Positions 1 through 6,295 are shown, numbered from the stretch's first letter. The stretch is DNA of 7,388 nucleotides from an uncultured Rikenellaceae bacterium (GCA_937906485.1 CALCYB010000197.1:1-7388), one strand, 5' to 3'. Made by a program: numbers and translations. Notes: generated by a model not told the origin, from the sequence alone.

Positions 1-605
1 ATGGCATTGACCATGGAGCCGGTGATGATGCAGGTGGTTTTTTCGTACGTGCGGAAGATGGTTTCCAACTGCTTGAGAAAATCCTCTCCGCGTTCAAAGG
101 CGATGATGTTCTGGAACTCTTCGAAATACAGCAGGACTTGTGTGTTGTAGTGACGGGCTACCCGATCCGGTCCCGAGAGGATTTCTTCCGTCTGCTGCTC
201 GTTGAAACGCAGGCCGTCCGGGGCCAGGAAGTCTTCGGGGATTTCGTCGTCATTTTCCGGAAGCAGGGGGGCGGACATCGGAAAGAACTGCTGCAGAAAA
301 TCCAGCACCTGGTTGCGTGTGGTGGCAAAACATCCGGCCAGTCGAAAAGCGATGTGCTTGAGCAGGTGATCCCGGGTGCGGACGTTCATCAGGTCCAGGT
401 GACAGGTGGTATGGTTGAATTTTGTGAACTTCAAATCGGCCAGGGCCTGTTGGACTAACGAGCGTTTGCCGGTCCGGGGTGCATCGATGATGAGTATATG
501 TTCATTTTGCTTCAAAAGGTTGGTCATGGCCATACGTTCCTGTTTGCGGGACAGGAAGTTGGCGCCGGAGACGAACCGATTGTAAACAAAGGGGGTTTCT
601 GTCAT
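1..605 (-). CDS. ATPase_2/AAA-type ATP-binding protein, N-terminal part (truncated by the window edge)
   Basis: An open frame starts at the ATG read from 605 to 603 and runs 201 codons to the left edge without a stop, so the C-terminus lies outside. The N-terminus (TPFVYNRFVSGANFLSRKQE) resembles the 'NPF..GR...G.NF..R..E' opening of a large Bacteroidota ATPase family related to archaeal ATPases (Pfam ATPase_2). A P-loop-like segment follows at residues 41-49 (DAPRTGKRS), then a family-like segment LDLMNVRTRD at 70-79, a Walker-B-like LLYFEEFQNI at 158-167, and a sensor-1-like strand ending in GS at 196-197. Two key positions are unusual: Arg48 sits where Walker A normally has Thr/Ser, and Glu162 replaces the usual Walker B Asp. 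The role of this family is poorly defined, so no substrate or partner is assigned. It is transcribed divergently from rplU and has its own promoter-like sequence at 644-675. Family assignment rests on remembered motif order, not an alignment. Confidence 0.85.
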   Translation of the reverse strand, partial: MTETPFVYNRFVSGANFLSRKQERMAMTNLLKQNEHILIIDAPRTGKRSLVQQALADLKFTKFNHTTCHLDLMNVRTRDHLLKHIAFRLAGCFATTRNQVLDFLQQFFPMSAPLLPENDDEIPEDFLAPDGLRFNEQQTEEILSGPDRVARHYNTQVLLYFEEFQNIIAFERGEDFLKQLETIFRTYEKTTCIITGSMVNA

Positions 606-643
606 GATCTGAGGGTTTGGTGTACTTTATAACATAATTGCTA

Positions 644-675
644 CAAATTTAGTTTTTTTATTTAAAAGCGAGAAA
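644..675 (-). promoter_or_regulatory. Predicted Bacteroidota-type promoter for the ATPase gene
   Basis: Read on the minus strand, TAAATTTG (651 to 644) matches the Bacteroidota -7 consensus TAnnTTTG exactly. A TTTC (675 to 672), one mismatch from the -33 TTTG, lies 20 bp upstream. Transcription would start near 640, giving a leader of about 35 nt before the ATG at 605. This is a consensus match only. Confidence 0.55.
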
Positions 676-678
676 TAA

Positions 679-710
679 TTTGGCAGATTGGTGGGAATGT
701 ATTAGCTTTG
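679..710 (+). promoter_or_regulatory. Predicted Bacteroidota-type promoter for rplU-rpmA
   Basis: TTTG at 679-682 and TAGCTTTG at 703-710 are separated by exactly 20 bp. Both match the known Bacteroidota primary-sigma consensus (-33 TTTG, -7 TAnnTTTG). Expected initiation is around 714-718, leaving a leader of about 90 nt before rplU. The -33 box lies only 3 bp from the -33 box of the oppositely facing promoter. Confidence 0.7.
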
Positions 711-751
711 CAGCCCCAAAAACTGATTAGAAAGGCTGTTGAGCTATTGAA

Positions 752-777
752 TAAGAGTTGTTTAAGACAACCGCTTG
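752..777 (+). other. Stem-loop in the rplU leader
   Basis: GTTGTT (757-762) pairs with GACAAC (766-771) around a 3-base loop, with one G-U pair next to the loop. AAG (753-755) and CTT (774-776) extend the stem across a small internal loop, and a T-G pair can form outside it. There is no T-run after it, so it is not an ordinary terminator. It lies within the predicted 5' leader, 30 bp before the rplU start. Ribosomal protein operons are often autoregulated through such leaders, but I cannot tie this one to a described leader family. Confidence 0.4.
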
Positions 778-806
778 CAGTCTGAAACTTTTAAAACATT
801 TATTTT

Positions 807-1115
807 ATGTACGCAATTGTTGATATTGCTGGACAACAATTTAAAGTTGAAAAAGGGAGAAAGATCTTTGTGCACCGTTTGGATGCAGAAGTTGGAGCTA
901 CTCTCGATTTTGAAAAAGTTTTGCTGACCGACAACGAAGGTGAAGTAAAGGTGGGTGCACCCTATGTAGCCGGAAGTGTTGTAAAAGCAACCGTGTTGGA
1001 ACACCTCAAAGGTGAAAAGGTTATCGTTTTCAAGAAAAAACGCCGCAAAGGTTATCAAAAGAAGAACGGTCACCGTCAATGTTTAACTCAAATTCTTATT
1101 GAAGAAATTAACTAA
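807..1115 (+). CDS. rplU: 50S ribosomal protein L21 (bL21)
   Basis: Encodes bL21, a 23S rRNA-binding protein of the large ribosomal subunit. The 102-residue length matches the family (about 103). The N-terminus MYAIVDIAGQQFKVEKG is the typical bL21 opening, and the basic C-terminal signature KRRKGYQKKNGHRQ, which contacts rRNA, is at residues about 77-90. The ATG at 807 follows an A/T-rich stretch with no Shine-Dalgarno sequence, as is common for highly expressed Bacteroidota genes. rpmA follows after 14 bp, so the two form an operon. The likely promoter is at 679-710, with a structured leader between. The gene is visibly more A/T-rich than the serS and barrel genes downstream. Start and identity are secure. 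Confidence 0.98.
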   Translation: MYAIVDIAGQQFKVEKGRKIFVHRLDAEVGATLDFEKVLLTDNEGEVKVGAPYVAGSVVKATVLEHLKGEKVIVFKKKRRKGYQKKNGHRQCLTQILIEEIN

Positions 1116-1120
1116 AGGAG
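1115..1120 (+). promoter_or_regulatory. Shine-Dalgarno-like site of rpmA overlapping the rplU stop codon
   Basis: AAGGAG at 1115-1120 begins on the last base of the rplU TAA and lies 9 bases before the rpmA ATG at 1130. Clear Shine-Dalgarno sequences are uncommon in Bacteroidota, and the other genes here lack one, so this site may help reinitiation after rplU. Confidence 0.6.
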
Positions 1121-1129
1121 AAACAGATT

Positions 1130-1390
1130 ATGGCTCACAAGAAAGGTGTCGGTAGTTCCAAGAACGGCCGCGAATCACATAGCAAACGATTGGGAATTAA
1201 ATTGTTTGGTGGACAAACTGCCAAAGCCGGTAACATCTTGGTTCGCCAAAGAGGTACCGTGCACAACCCGGGTCTGAATGTAGGTATGGGTAAAGACCAT
1301 ACGTTGTATGCCCTGGTGAACGGCGTAGTTACTTTCCGCAAGAAAGCGAACAACAAATCTTACGTTTCTGTAGTTCCTTTCGCTGAATAA
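1130..1390 (+). CDS. rpmA: 50S ribosomal protein L27 (bL27)
   Basis: Encodes bL27, whose flexible N-terminal tail reaches the peptidyl-transferase centre of the 50S subunit. The 86-residue protein starts MAHKKGVGSSKNGRES and carries the core segments RLGIKLFGGQ, AGNILVRQRGT and GMGKDHTLYA. The mature tail follows the start Met directly, without the short cleaved extension seen in many Firmicutes bL27 proteins. It is the second gene of the rplU-rpmA operon, has a Shine-Dalgarno-like site at 1115-1120, and is followed by a strong intrinsic terminator. Length and start fit the family fully. Confidence 0.98.
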   Translation: MAHKKGVGSSKNGRESHSKRLGIKLFGGQTAKAGNILVRQRGTVHNPGLNVGMGKDHTLYALVNGVVTFRKKANNKSYVSVVPFAE

Positions 1391-1414
1391 GCACACGGAA
1401 ATCAAAAAAGAGAC

Positions 1415-1453
1415 AGAGAGGAAGATTGCCATGCAGTTTTCCTCTTTTCTTTT
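1415..1453 (+). terminator. Intrinsic terminator of rplU-rpmA
   Basis: An inverted repeat pairs 1417-1429 (AGAGGAAGATTGC) with 1433-1445 (GCAGTTTTCCTCT): 13 consecutive pairs including two G-U pairs, around a 3-base loop CAT. Two weaker outer pairs reach 1415 and 1447. A T-rich tract (TCTTTTCTTTT, 1443-1453) overlaps and follows the 3' arm. It begins 24 bp after the rpmA stop, as expected for a rho-independent terminator on the plus strand. Confidence 0.85.
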
Positions 1454-1465
1454 CCTGCTTTTTAT

Positions 1466-1473
1466 TAACTTTG
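1466..1473 (+). promoter_or_regulatory. Predicted -7 promoter element for serS
   Basis: TAACTTTG matches the Bacteroidota -7 consensus TAnnTTTG. Its surroundings (TATTAACTTTGTAG, 1463-1476) nearly repeat those of the rplU promoter (TATTAGCTTTGCAG, 700-713). Initiation would fall near 1478, about 20 nt before the serS ATG. No good -33 TTTG exists at the expected distance, since that place is taken by the terminator's 3' arm and T-tract, so strength is uncertain. Confidence 0.5.
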
Positions 1474-1496
1474 TAGGTTGAATAAAAATACGAACG

Positions 1497-2768
1497 ATGT
1501 TAACCCTGAAACTTTTGAGAGAAGCGCCCGATTTTGTTGTCGAGCGTCTGGCCGTCAAAAATTTTGATGCCAAAGAAATCGTGGATCAGATCCTGGACCT
1601 GGACCGCAGCCGTCGTCAGTATCAGACCGAATTGGACGGATGTCTGGCCCAGCAAAAAATACAGGCGAAAGCCATTGGCGCCTTGATGCAGCAAGGCAAG
1701 AAAGAAGAGGCGGAAGCTGCCAAGCAGGCGGTTGCTGAAATGAAGAACCGTTCCCGTGAGCTGGAGCAGCTGATGATCGACAGCGAGAACCGTCAGAACG
1801 AACTGCTGGTGCGTTTGCCCAACTTGCCGGTTGAAATTGTTCCGCTGGGAAAAGGAGCTGAAGACAATGTGGTGGTCCGCGAAGGCGGATGCAGGACCGA
1901 ATTGGCCGAAGATGCTCTTCCTCACTGGGAATTGGCCAAGAAATATGACTTGATCGATTTTGATCTGGGTGTGAAGTTGACCGGTGCCGGTTTCCCGGTA
2001 TACAAAGGCCAGGGTGCCCGTATCCAACGTGCGCTGATTGCCTATTTTCTGGATTACAACACCCGTGCAGGTTTTCAGGAAATCCAACCGCCCTTGATGG
2101 TTAATGAGGCCTCCGGTTTCGGTACCGGTCAATTGCCGGACAAGGAAGGACAGATGTACCATGTGGGATTGGATAATTTCTACCTGATTCCTACGGCAGA
2201 AGTGCCTGTAACCAATATTTTCCGCGATGTTATCCTGGCCGAATCGGATTTTCCGATCAAGATGACGGCCTATACTCCGTGCTTCCGTCGTGAGGCCGGT
2301 TCGTATGGAAAGGATGTGCGTGGGTTGAACCGTCTGCACCAGTTTGACAAAGTGGAAATCGTACAGGTGGCCCACCCGGATGCTTCCGCTGCCGCTTTGG
2401 ACGAAATGGTGGAACATGTGGAAGGTCTGGTCAAATCGCTGGAACTGCCTTACCGCATTCTGCGTCTGTGTGGGGGTGATATGAGTTTTACCTCTGCCAT
2501 TACCTATGACTTCGAAGTGTATTCAGAGGCCCAAGGCCGTTGGTTGGAAGTCAGTTCCGTTTCCAACTTCCAGTCTTTCCAGGCCAACCGCCTCAAACTC
2601 CGTTACAAGGACGAAAGCGGCAAGACCAACCTGGCCCATACCTTGAACGGCAGTTCGCTGGCGTTGCCGCGTATCCTGGCAGCCTTGCTGGAAAACCATC
2701 AGACCGCAGACGGTATCCGTATACCGGAGGCCCTGCGTCCTTATTTTGGCGCCGACTATATCCGTTAG
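1497..2768 (+). CDS. serS: Seryl-tRNA synthetase
   Basis: Cytoplasmic class II synthetase that activates serine with ATP and charges tRNA-Ser (and tRNA-Sec where present). Length 423 is standard. Residues 1 to about 110 form the N-terminal helical arm, a charged Ala/Glu/Lys/Gln-rich coiled coil that grips the long variable arm of tRNA-Ser. The catalytic domain follows. TAEVP at 233-237 lies in the serine-binding region, motif 2 with FRREAGSYGKDVRGL is at 263-277, and motif 3 (NGSSLALPRILAALLEN) is at 384-400. No catalytic element appears missing. The ATG at 1497 gives the expected MLTLK-type N-terminus. A -7 promoter element sits 23 bp upstream, just after the rpmA terminator, so serS probably has its own transcript, which likely continues into ruvC 6 bp downstream. 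Confidence 0.98.
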   Translation: MLTLKLLREAPDFVVERLAVKNFDAKEIVDQILDLDRSRRQYQTELDGCLAQQKIQAKAIGALMQQGKKEEAEAAKQAVAEMKNRSRELEQLMIDSENRQNELLVRLPNLPVEIVPLGKGAEDNVVVREGGCRTELAEDALPHWELAKKYDLIDFDLGVKLTGAGFPVYKGQGARIQRALIAYFLDYNTRAGFQEIQPPLMVNEASGFGTGQLPDKEGQMYHVGLDNFYLIPTAEVPVTNIFRDVILAESDFPIKMTAYTPCFRREAGSYGKDVRGLNRLHQFDKVEIVQVAHPDASAAALDEMVEHVEGLVKSLELPYRILRLCGGDMSFTSAITYDFEVYSEAQGRWLEVSSVSNFQSFQANRLKLRYKDESGKTNLAHTLNGSSLALPRILAALLENHQTADGIRIPEALRPYFGADYIR

Positions 2769-2774
2769 ATTCCG

Positions 2775-3332
2775 ATGCAAGATCAGCGAATCATTATGGG
2801 AATCGACCCCGGAACCCGCTTGTTGGGTTACGGGGTTGTTTTGGTTGACCGCAAGAAAACCCATTTTGTGGATATGGGAGTCGTGGACTTGCGCAAGGAA
2901 ACCGATCCCTATATCAAATTGAAAAGGATTACTGAGCAGATCGGTACGCTGATTGACCGTTATCACCCCAACGATCTGGCCGTAGAAGCGCCTTTCTATG
3001 GCAAGAATGCCCAGGTCATGCTGAAGCTGGGTCGGGCACAGGGTGCTGCACTTGCCGCAGCCCTGATACGGGATATTCCGGTCTATGAGTATGCTCCCAG
3101 AAAGGTAAAGATGGCCATCACCGGCAATGGGGCAGCTTCCAAGGAGCAGGTGGCCTTGATTCTCTCGAGGACCTTGCGGGTGGATCTTTCCGGTCCCTAC
3201 CTGGATGCTACCGATGCCCTGGCCATTGCCATGTGCCATTTCTACCAGTTGGTCAATCCGTTTTCCGATGCTTCAGCCACCAAGGATTGGGCGGCTTTTT
3301 TAAAGCAGCATCCTGACCGGATTCTTCCCTGA
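2775..3332 (+). CDS. ruvC: Crossover junction endodeoxyribonuclease RuvC
   Basis: Holliday junction resolvase that makes paired nicks in four-way junctions together with the RuvAB branch-migration motor during recombination repair. The 185-residue length fits the family. All four acidic catalytic positions of the RNase H-like fold are visible: Asp11 in GIDPGTRLLGYG, Glu71 in LAVEAPFYGKN, and Asp144 and Asp147 in YLDATDALA. The conserved LKLGRAQGAAL helix is at 83-93. The ATG at 2775 is 6 bp after the serS stop with no Shine-Dalgarno sequence or promoter between, suggesting co-transcription and perhaps translational coupling. An in-frame Met at residue 8 (2796) is a possible later start, since the conserved domain begins right there. 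Neither ruvA nor ruvB is in the window. Confidence 0.97.
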   Translation: MQDQRIIMGIDPGTRLLGYGVVLVDRKKTHFVDMGVVDLRKETDPYIKLKRITEQIGTLIDRYHPNDLAVEAPFYGKNAQVMLKLGRAQGAALAAALIRDIPVYEYAPRKVKMAITGNGAASKEQVALILSRTLRVDLSGPYLDATDALAIAMCHFYQLVNPFSDASATKDWAAFLKQHPDRILP

Positions 3333-3418
3333 AATTTTTTTGCCCTTGATTAAACTTTTCCAGATATTATCCGTCATAATTGACAAAAACACGTAGACTA
3401 GCACGTAAATCATATTGT

Positions 3419-6295
3419 ATGAAACGATTTCTGTTCCTCTTGACGGCCATGTTGTGTGCCGGTATTCTTTTTGCCCAGCCCAAAGGCAAACCCCAAGTTT
3501 CGTTGACCTTGGTGGATGCTCAGACCGGTTTGCCGGTTTCCTATGCAACGGTATCCATCCGTCCGGTAGCGCAAGCCGATTCCACGCAAAACATGAACTT
3601 TACTTTGTCGGATGATGCCGGTAAGGCGGTGTTGAAGAACCTGAGTGAAGGGGAACATGTGCTGAAAGCCGAATTGATGGGGTATTTGCCCATTCGTCAG
3701 ATCATCAAGGTCGGCAAGACCTCGTTGGATCTGGGTACGCTTAAAATGGCTCCCGATGCGCAGGTGTTGGATCAGGCGGTGGTCACAGCGGTCGGTAACC
3801 CGATTGTGGTCAAGAAAGATACCATCGAATTCAGTACGGCAGCGGTAAAGACTTCGGACAACGACATGTTGGAGGATCAACTGAAGAAATTGCCGGGTTT
3901 TGAGGTTTCAACAGACGGAACCATTACCTACAACGGGGAGACCATCAACAAAATCTACATTGAAGGGAAGACATTCTTTCTGGATGATCCCCAGTTGGCG
4001 ACCAAGAACATTCCTGCCAAAATTATTGAGAAGCTAAAAGTGGTGGAAAAGAAATCCGAACAGGCTGAATTTACGGGTATTGATGATGGCGAATCCGAAA
4101 CCGTCCTGGATTTGAGTGTCAAGAAGGGGATGATGGATGGCTGGTTTGGTAACTTGAGCGCCGGCGGAGGTTTTGATACAGCTACCCCGGAGCACGATCC
4201 CCGATTCCAGGGGGGCGGACTGGTGGCTCGCTTTTCGGATGACTCCCAAATCAGTCTTGTCATGAATACCAACAATACCAACAACCGGGGATTCCGGGAC
4301 ATCGGTGGAGACATGATGCGCTCGATGCGGATGAGCGGTCCCGGGGGCATGGGCATGAACTGGGGACAGGGCGGCATCACCACCTCCTGGATGGGCGGTT
4401 TGAATGCTACGGGTTATTTCTTGGAAGACAATGCCATGGAGCTTGCCGGTAACTACCTCTACAACGGTACCGAAAGACAGATTCTGAACAACAGCACCAA
4501 AACCACCTTCCAGCCTGACGGTTCCAACCTGATCAACGTCAACAGCGGAAGCAGTTATGCCTTGAGCGAAGGTCACCGTGCCGGTGGGGAAATGGATTGG
4601 AAAATCAGTGACAACACTTCCATCCTGTTCCGCCCTCAGGTCAACCTCAGTTATGGGGACTTCCGTGACAAGACCCAATTTGATTCAAAGAACGACCAAC
4701 GCGGAAAACTCAACGACGGTTCCAGCGAAAACATTGGCGAGAACTTCAATTATTCCACCAGTGGACGTCTGCTTTTCCGCCAGCGTCTGGGGATGCCGGG
4801 TCGGACTTTGTCTGTCAATATGAACTACTCGTTGAGCGGTAGTGAAATGGACGGACTCAACCGTTCTTCCACCAACTACTATGCCGACAACCAACTCTCC
4901 TCCCAGGAGGTGATTGACCAGAAATACAACCAACGCGATGATTCGTATTCATTGGGGGCACGCATCTCCTATACCGAGCCTCTGGGTGCGAATTTCTACA
5001 TTGAAGGGTCATACCGCTACAGCTACAGCCAGAACAATTCGGATAAGTTCAGCTACAACAAAGATGCGCAAGGTTATTATACCTTGTTGGATCAGGATTA
5101 TTCGACGCAGTTTGAGAATTCCTTCGTCAATCAGCGCATCCAACTCAATGTCATGAAACAGGAGAAGAAATATACGGCACAGATCGGTTTCAGTGTGCAG
5201 CCCTCCAAAACGACCAGCCGCGAACGTTTCTTTGACGGTAAGGGAGACAGCACCTCTGTCTATTCGGTATTGAACTATGCTCCCTCCGCACGTTTTGACT
5301 ATAACTTCTCGGATTATACCTTCCTGCGTCTGCGTTACAACGGAAGAACCAACCAGCCTTCGCTGACCCAGTTGCAACCGGTACGCGACAATTCCAATCC
5401 GTTGTCCATTGTGCTGGGTAACCCGAACCTGCTGCCTGAGTTCTCCCACAATTTGAGAACCGATTTCCGTCATACGAACATGAAGACCTTCTCGTCGGTC
5501 AATGCCAATTTGAGTTTCAGCTATACCATGGATGACATTGTCAATGCCAACTGGTACGATGAGAATGGGGTACAATACACTGCTCCGGTCAATTCACCGA
5601 CTGGTGCTATGAGCGGACGTGCATTTGTGATGTTCAATACTCCGATTGCAAAGTCCAACTTCTCCATCATGTCCTTTACCCATGCCAATGTCAATTACAC
5701 CAGCAGTTACTCCGGCATGGGGAATGCACAGAACATTCAGGACATCATCCATCTGCTGCAAGTAGGCAAGACAACCTCGTTGAACCTGTCCGAGCGGTTG
5801 ATGTTTGTCTATCGGAATGATTTTCTGGAAACCCGTCTGGGAGGATCCGTCTCTTATCAGAATGCATGGTACACCATCAAGGAGCAGGAGCGTCCTTCTA
5901 CGTGGTCCAATGCCGTCAATGCGGATATCAATGTGACCCTGCCTGGCGGTTGGGAAGCACGAACGGATATCCGTTATAATTTCTATTACGGTTACGAAGA
6001 GGGCTATGGTGACCCACAAGCCATTTGGAATGCTGAGGTCTCCAAACTGGTGCTCAAGGACAAAGGTACGCTGGCCTTGCGGATGTACGACATCCTGAAC
6101 CAGTCCAGAGGATTGCGTCGGACCATGACCGACAACTACGTACAGGATACGCAAAACAACACCCTCGGGCAGTACATCATCCTGTCCTTTACCTATCGTT
6201 TCGGTACCTTCGGTGGAAATCGTCAGATGGGACCCGGCGGTGCGGGACGGCGAGGCCCTATGGGAGGTCACGGCGGCCCGATGAGAAGTCGCTAA
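3419..6295 (+). CDS. Outer-membrane beta-barrel (TonB-receptor-like) protein with carboxypeptidase-regulatory-like domain
   Basis: A 958-residue outer-membrane protein. Residues 1-19 form a signal peptide (MKRFLFLLTAMLCAGILFA, cleavage probably before Q20). Residues about 26-112 look like a carboxypeptidase-regulatory-like beta-sandwich, with LVDAQTGLPVSYATVSI at 31-47 and GEHVLKAELMGY near the end. Residues about 115-240 form a plug-like segment (VVTAVGNPIVVKKDTIEF, then YNGETINKIYIEGKTFF). The rest is rich in alternating aromatic strands with Asn/Ser/Gly-rich loops, ending in the closing strand YIILSFTYRF. This order fits the 'outer membrane beta-barrel family' (Pfam OMP_b-brl_3) rather than a SusC transporter. 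No SusD partner or clear TonB box is seen, and the substrate is unknown. A Met/Gly-rich segment lies at about 298-314, and a 27-residue Gly/Met/Pro/Arg tail follows the barrel. The ATG at 3419 is chosen because the signal peptide starts there; a TTG at 3380 would add a charged 13-residue extension. The 3' end overlaps the convergent rluD by 38 bp. Confidence 0.88.
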   Translation: MKRFLFLLTAMLCAGILFAQPKGKPQVSLTLVDAQTGLPVSYATVSIRPVAQADSTQNMNFTLSDDAGKAVLKNLSEGEHVLKAELMGYLPIRQIIKVGKTSLDLGTLKMAPDAQVLDQAVVTAVGNPIVVKKDTIEFSTAAVKTSDNDMLEDQLKKLPGFEVSTDGTITYNGETINKIYIEGKTFFLDDPQLATKNIPAKIIEKLKVVEKKSEQAEFTGIDDGESETVLDLSVKKGMMDGWFGNLSAGGGFDTATPEHDPRFQGGGLVARFSDDSQISLVMNTNNTNNRGFRDIGGDMMRSMRMSGPGGMGMNWGQGGITTSWMGGLNATGYFLEDNAMELAGNYLYNGTERQILNNSTKTTFQPDGSNLINVNSGSSYALSEGHRAGGEMDWKISDNTSILFRPQVNLSYGDFRDKTQFDSKNDQRGKLNDGSSENIGENFNYSTSGRLLFRQRLGMPGRTLSVNMNYSLSGSEMDGLNRSSTNYYADNQLSSQEVIDQKYNQRDDSYSLGARISYTEPLGANFYIEGSYRYSYSQNNSDKFSYNKDAQGYYTLLDQDYSTQFENSFVNQRIQLNVMKQEKKYTAQIGFSVQPSKTTSRERFFDGKGDSTSVYSVLNYAPSARFDYNFSDYTFLRLRYNGRTNQPSLTQLQPVRDNSNPLSIVLGNPNLLPEFSHNLRTDFRHTNMKTFSSVNANLSFSYTMDDIVNANWYDENGVQYTAPVNSPTGAMSGRAFVMFNTPIAKSNFSIMSFTHANVNYTSSYSGMGNAQNIQDIIHLLQVGKTTSLNLSERLMFVYRNDFLETRLGGSVSYQNAWYTIKEQERPSTWSNAVNADINVTLPGGWEARTDIRYNFYYGYEEGYGDPQAIWNAEVSKLVLKDKGTLALRMYDILNQSRGLRRTMTDNYVQDTQNNTLGQYIILSFTYRFGTFGGNRQMGPGGAGRRGPMGGHGGPMRSR

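Noticed and set aside
138..458. 106-codon plus-strand open frame near the left edge
   Set aside because: It is antisense to the ATPase frame on the minus strand, which shows recognisable family motifs; this frame shows none.
762..1079. 105-codon minus-strand frame over rplU
   Set aside because: Shadow of the well-conserved rplU gene, with no recognisable domain.
1500..2417. 305-codon minus-strand frame opposite serS
   Set aside because: Long, but lies wholly within a clear serS gene. The protein is His/Gln-rich in the way antisense translations often are and has no recognisable motif.
2523..3239. 238-codon minus-strand frame opposite the serS end and ruvC
   Set aside because: Antisense to two confidently identified genes, with no domain or promoter of its own.
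3320..3362. Possible ruvC terminator (T7 run at 3335-3341)
   Set aside because: Only a 3-bp stem can be found before the T-run, too weak for an intrinsic terminator.
3380..3418. TTG start adding 13 residues to the barrel protein
   Set aside because: The added residues are charged and would bury the signal peptide, whereas the ATG at 3419 gives a standard one.
3419..6295. SusC-type polysaccharide-utilisation receptor
   Set aside because: No SusD-like lipoprotein, glycan enzyme or regulator adjoins it, and the domain order fits the smaller OMP_b-brl family better.
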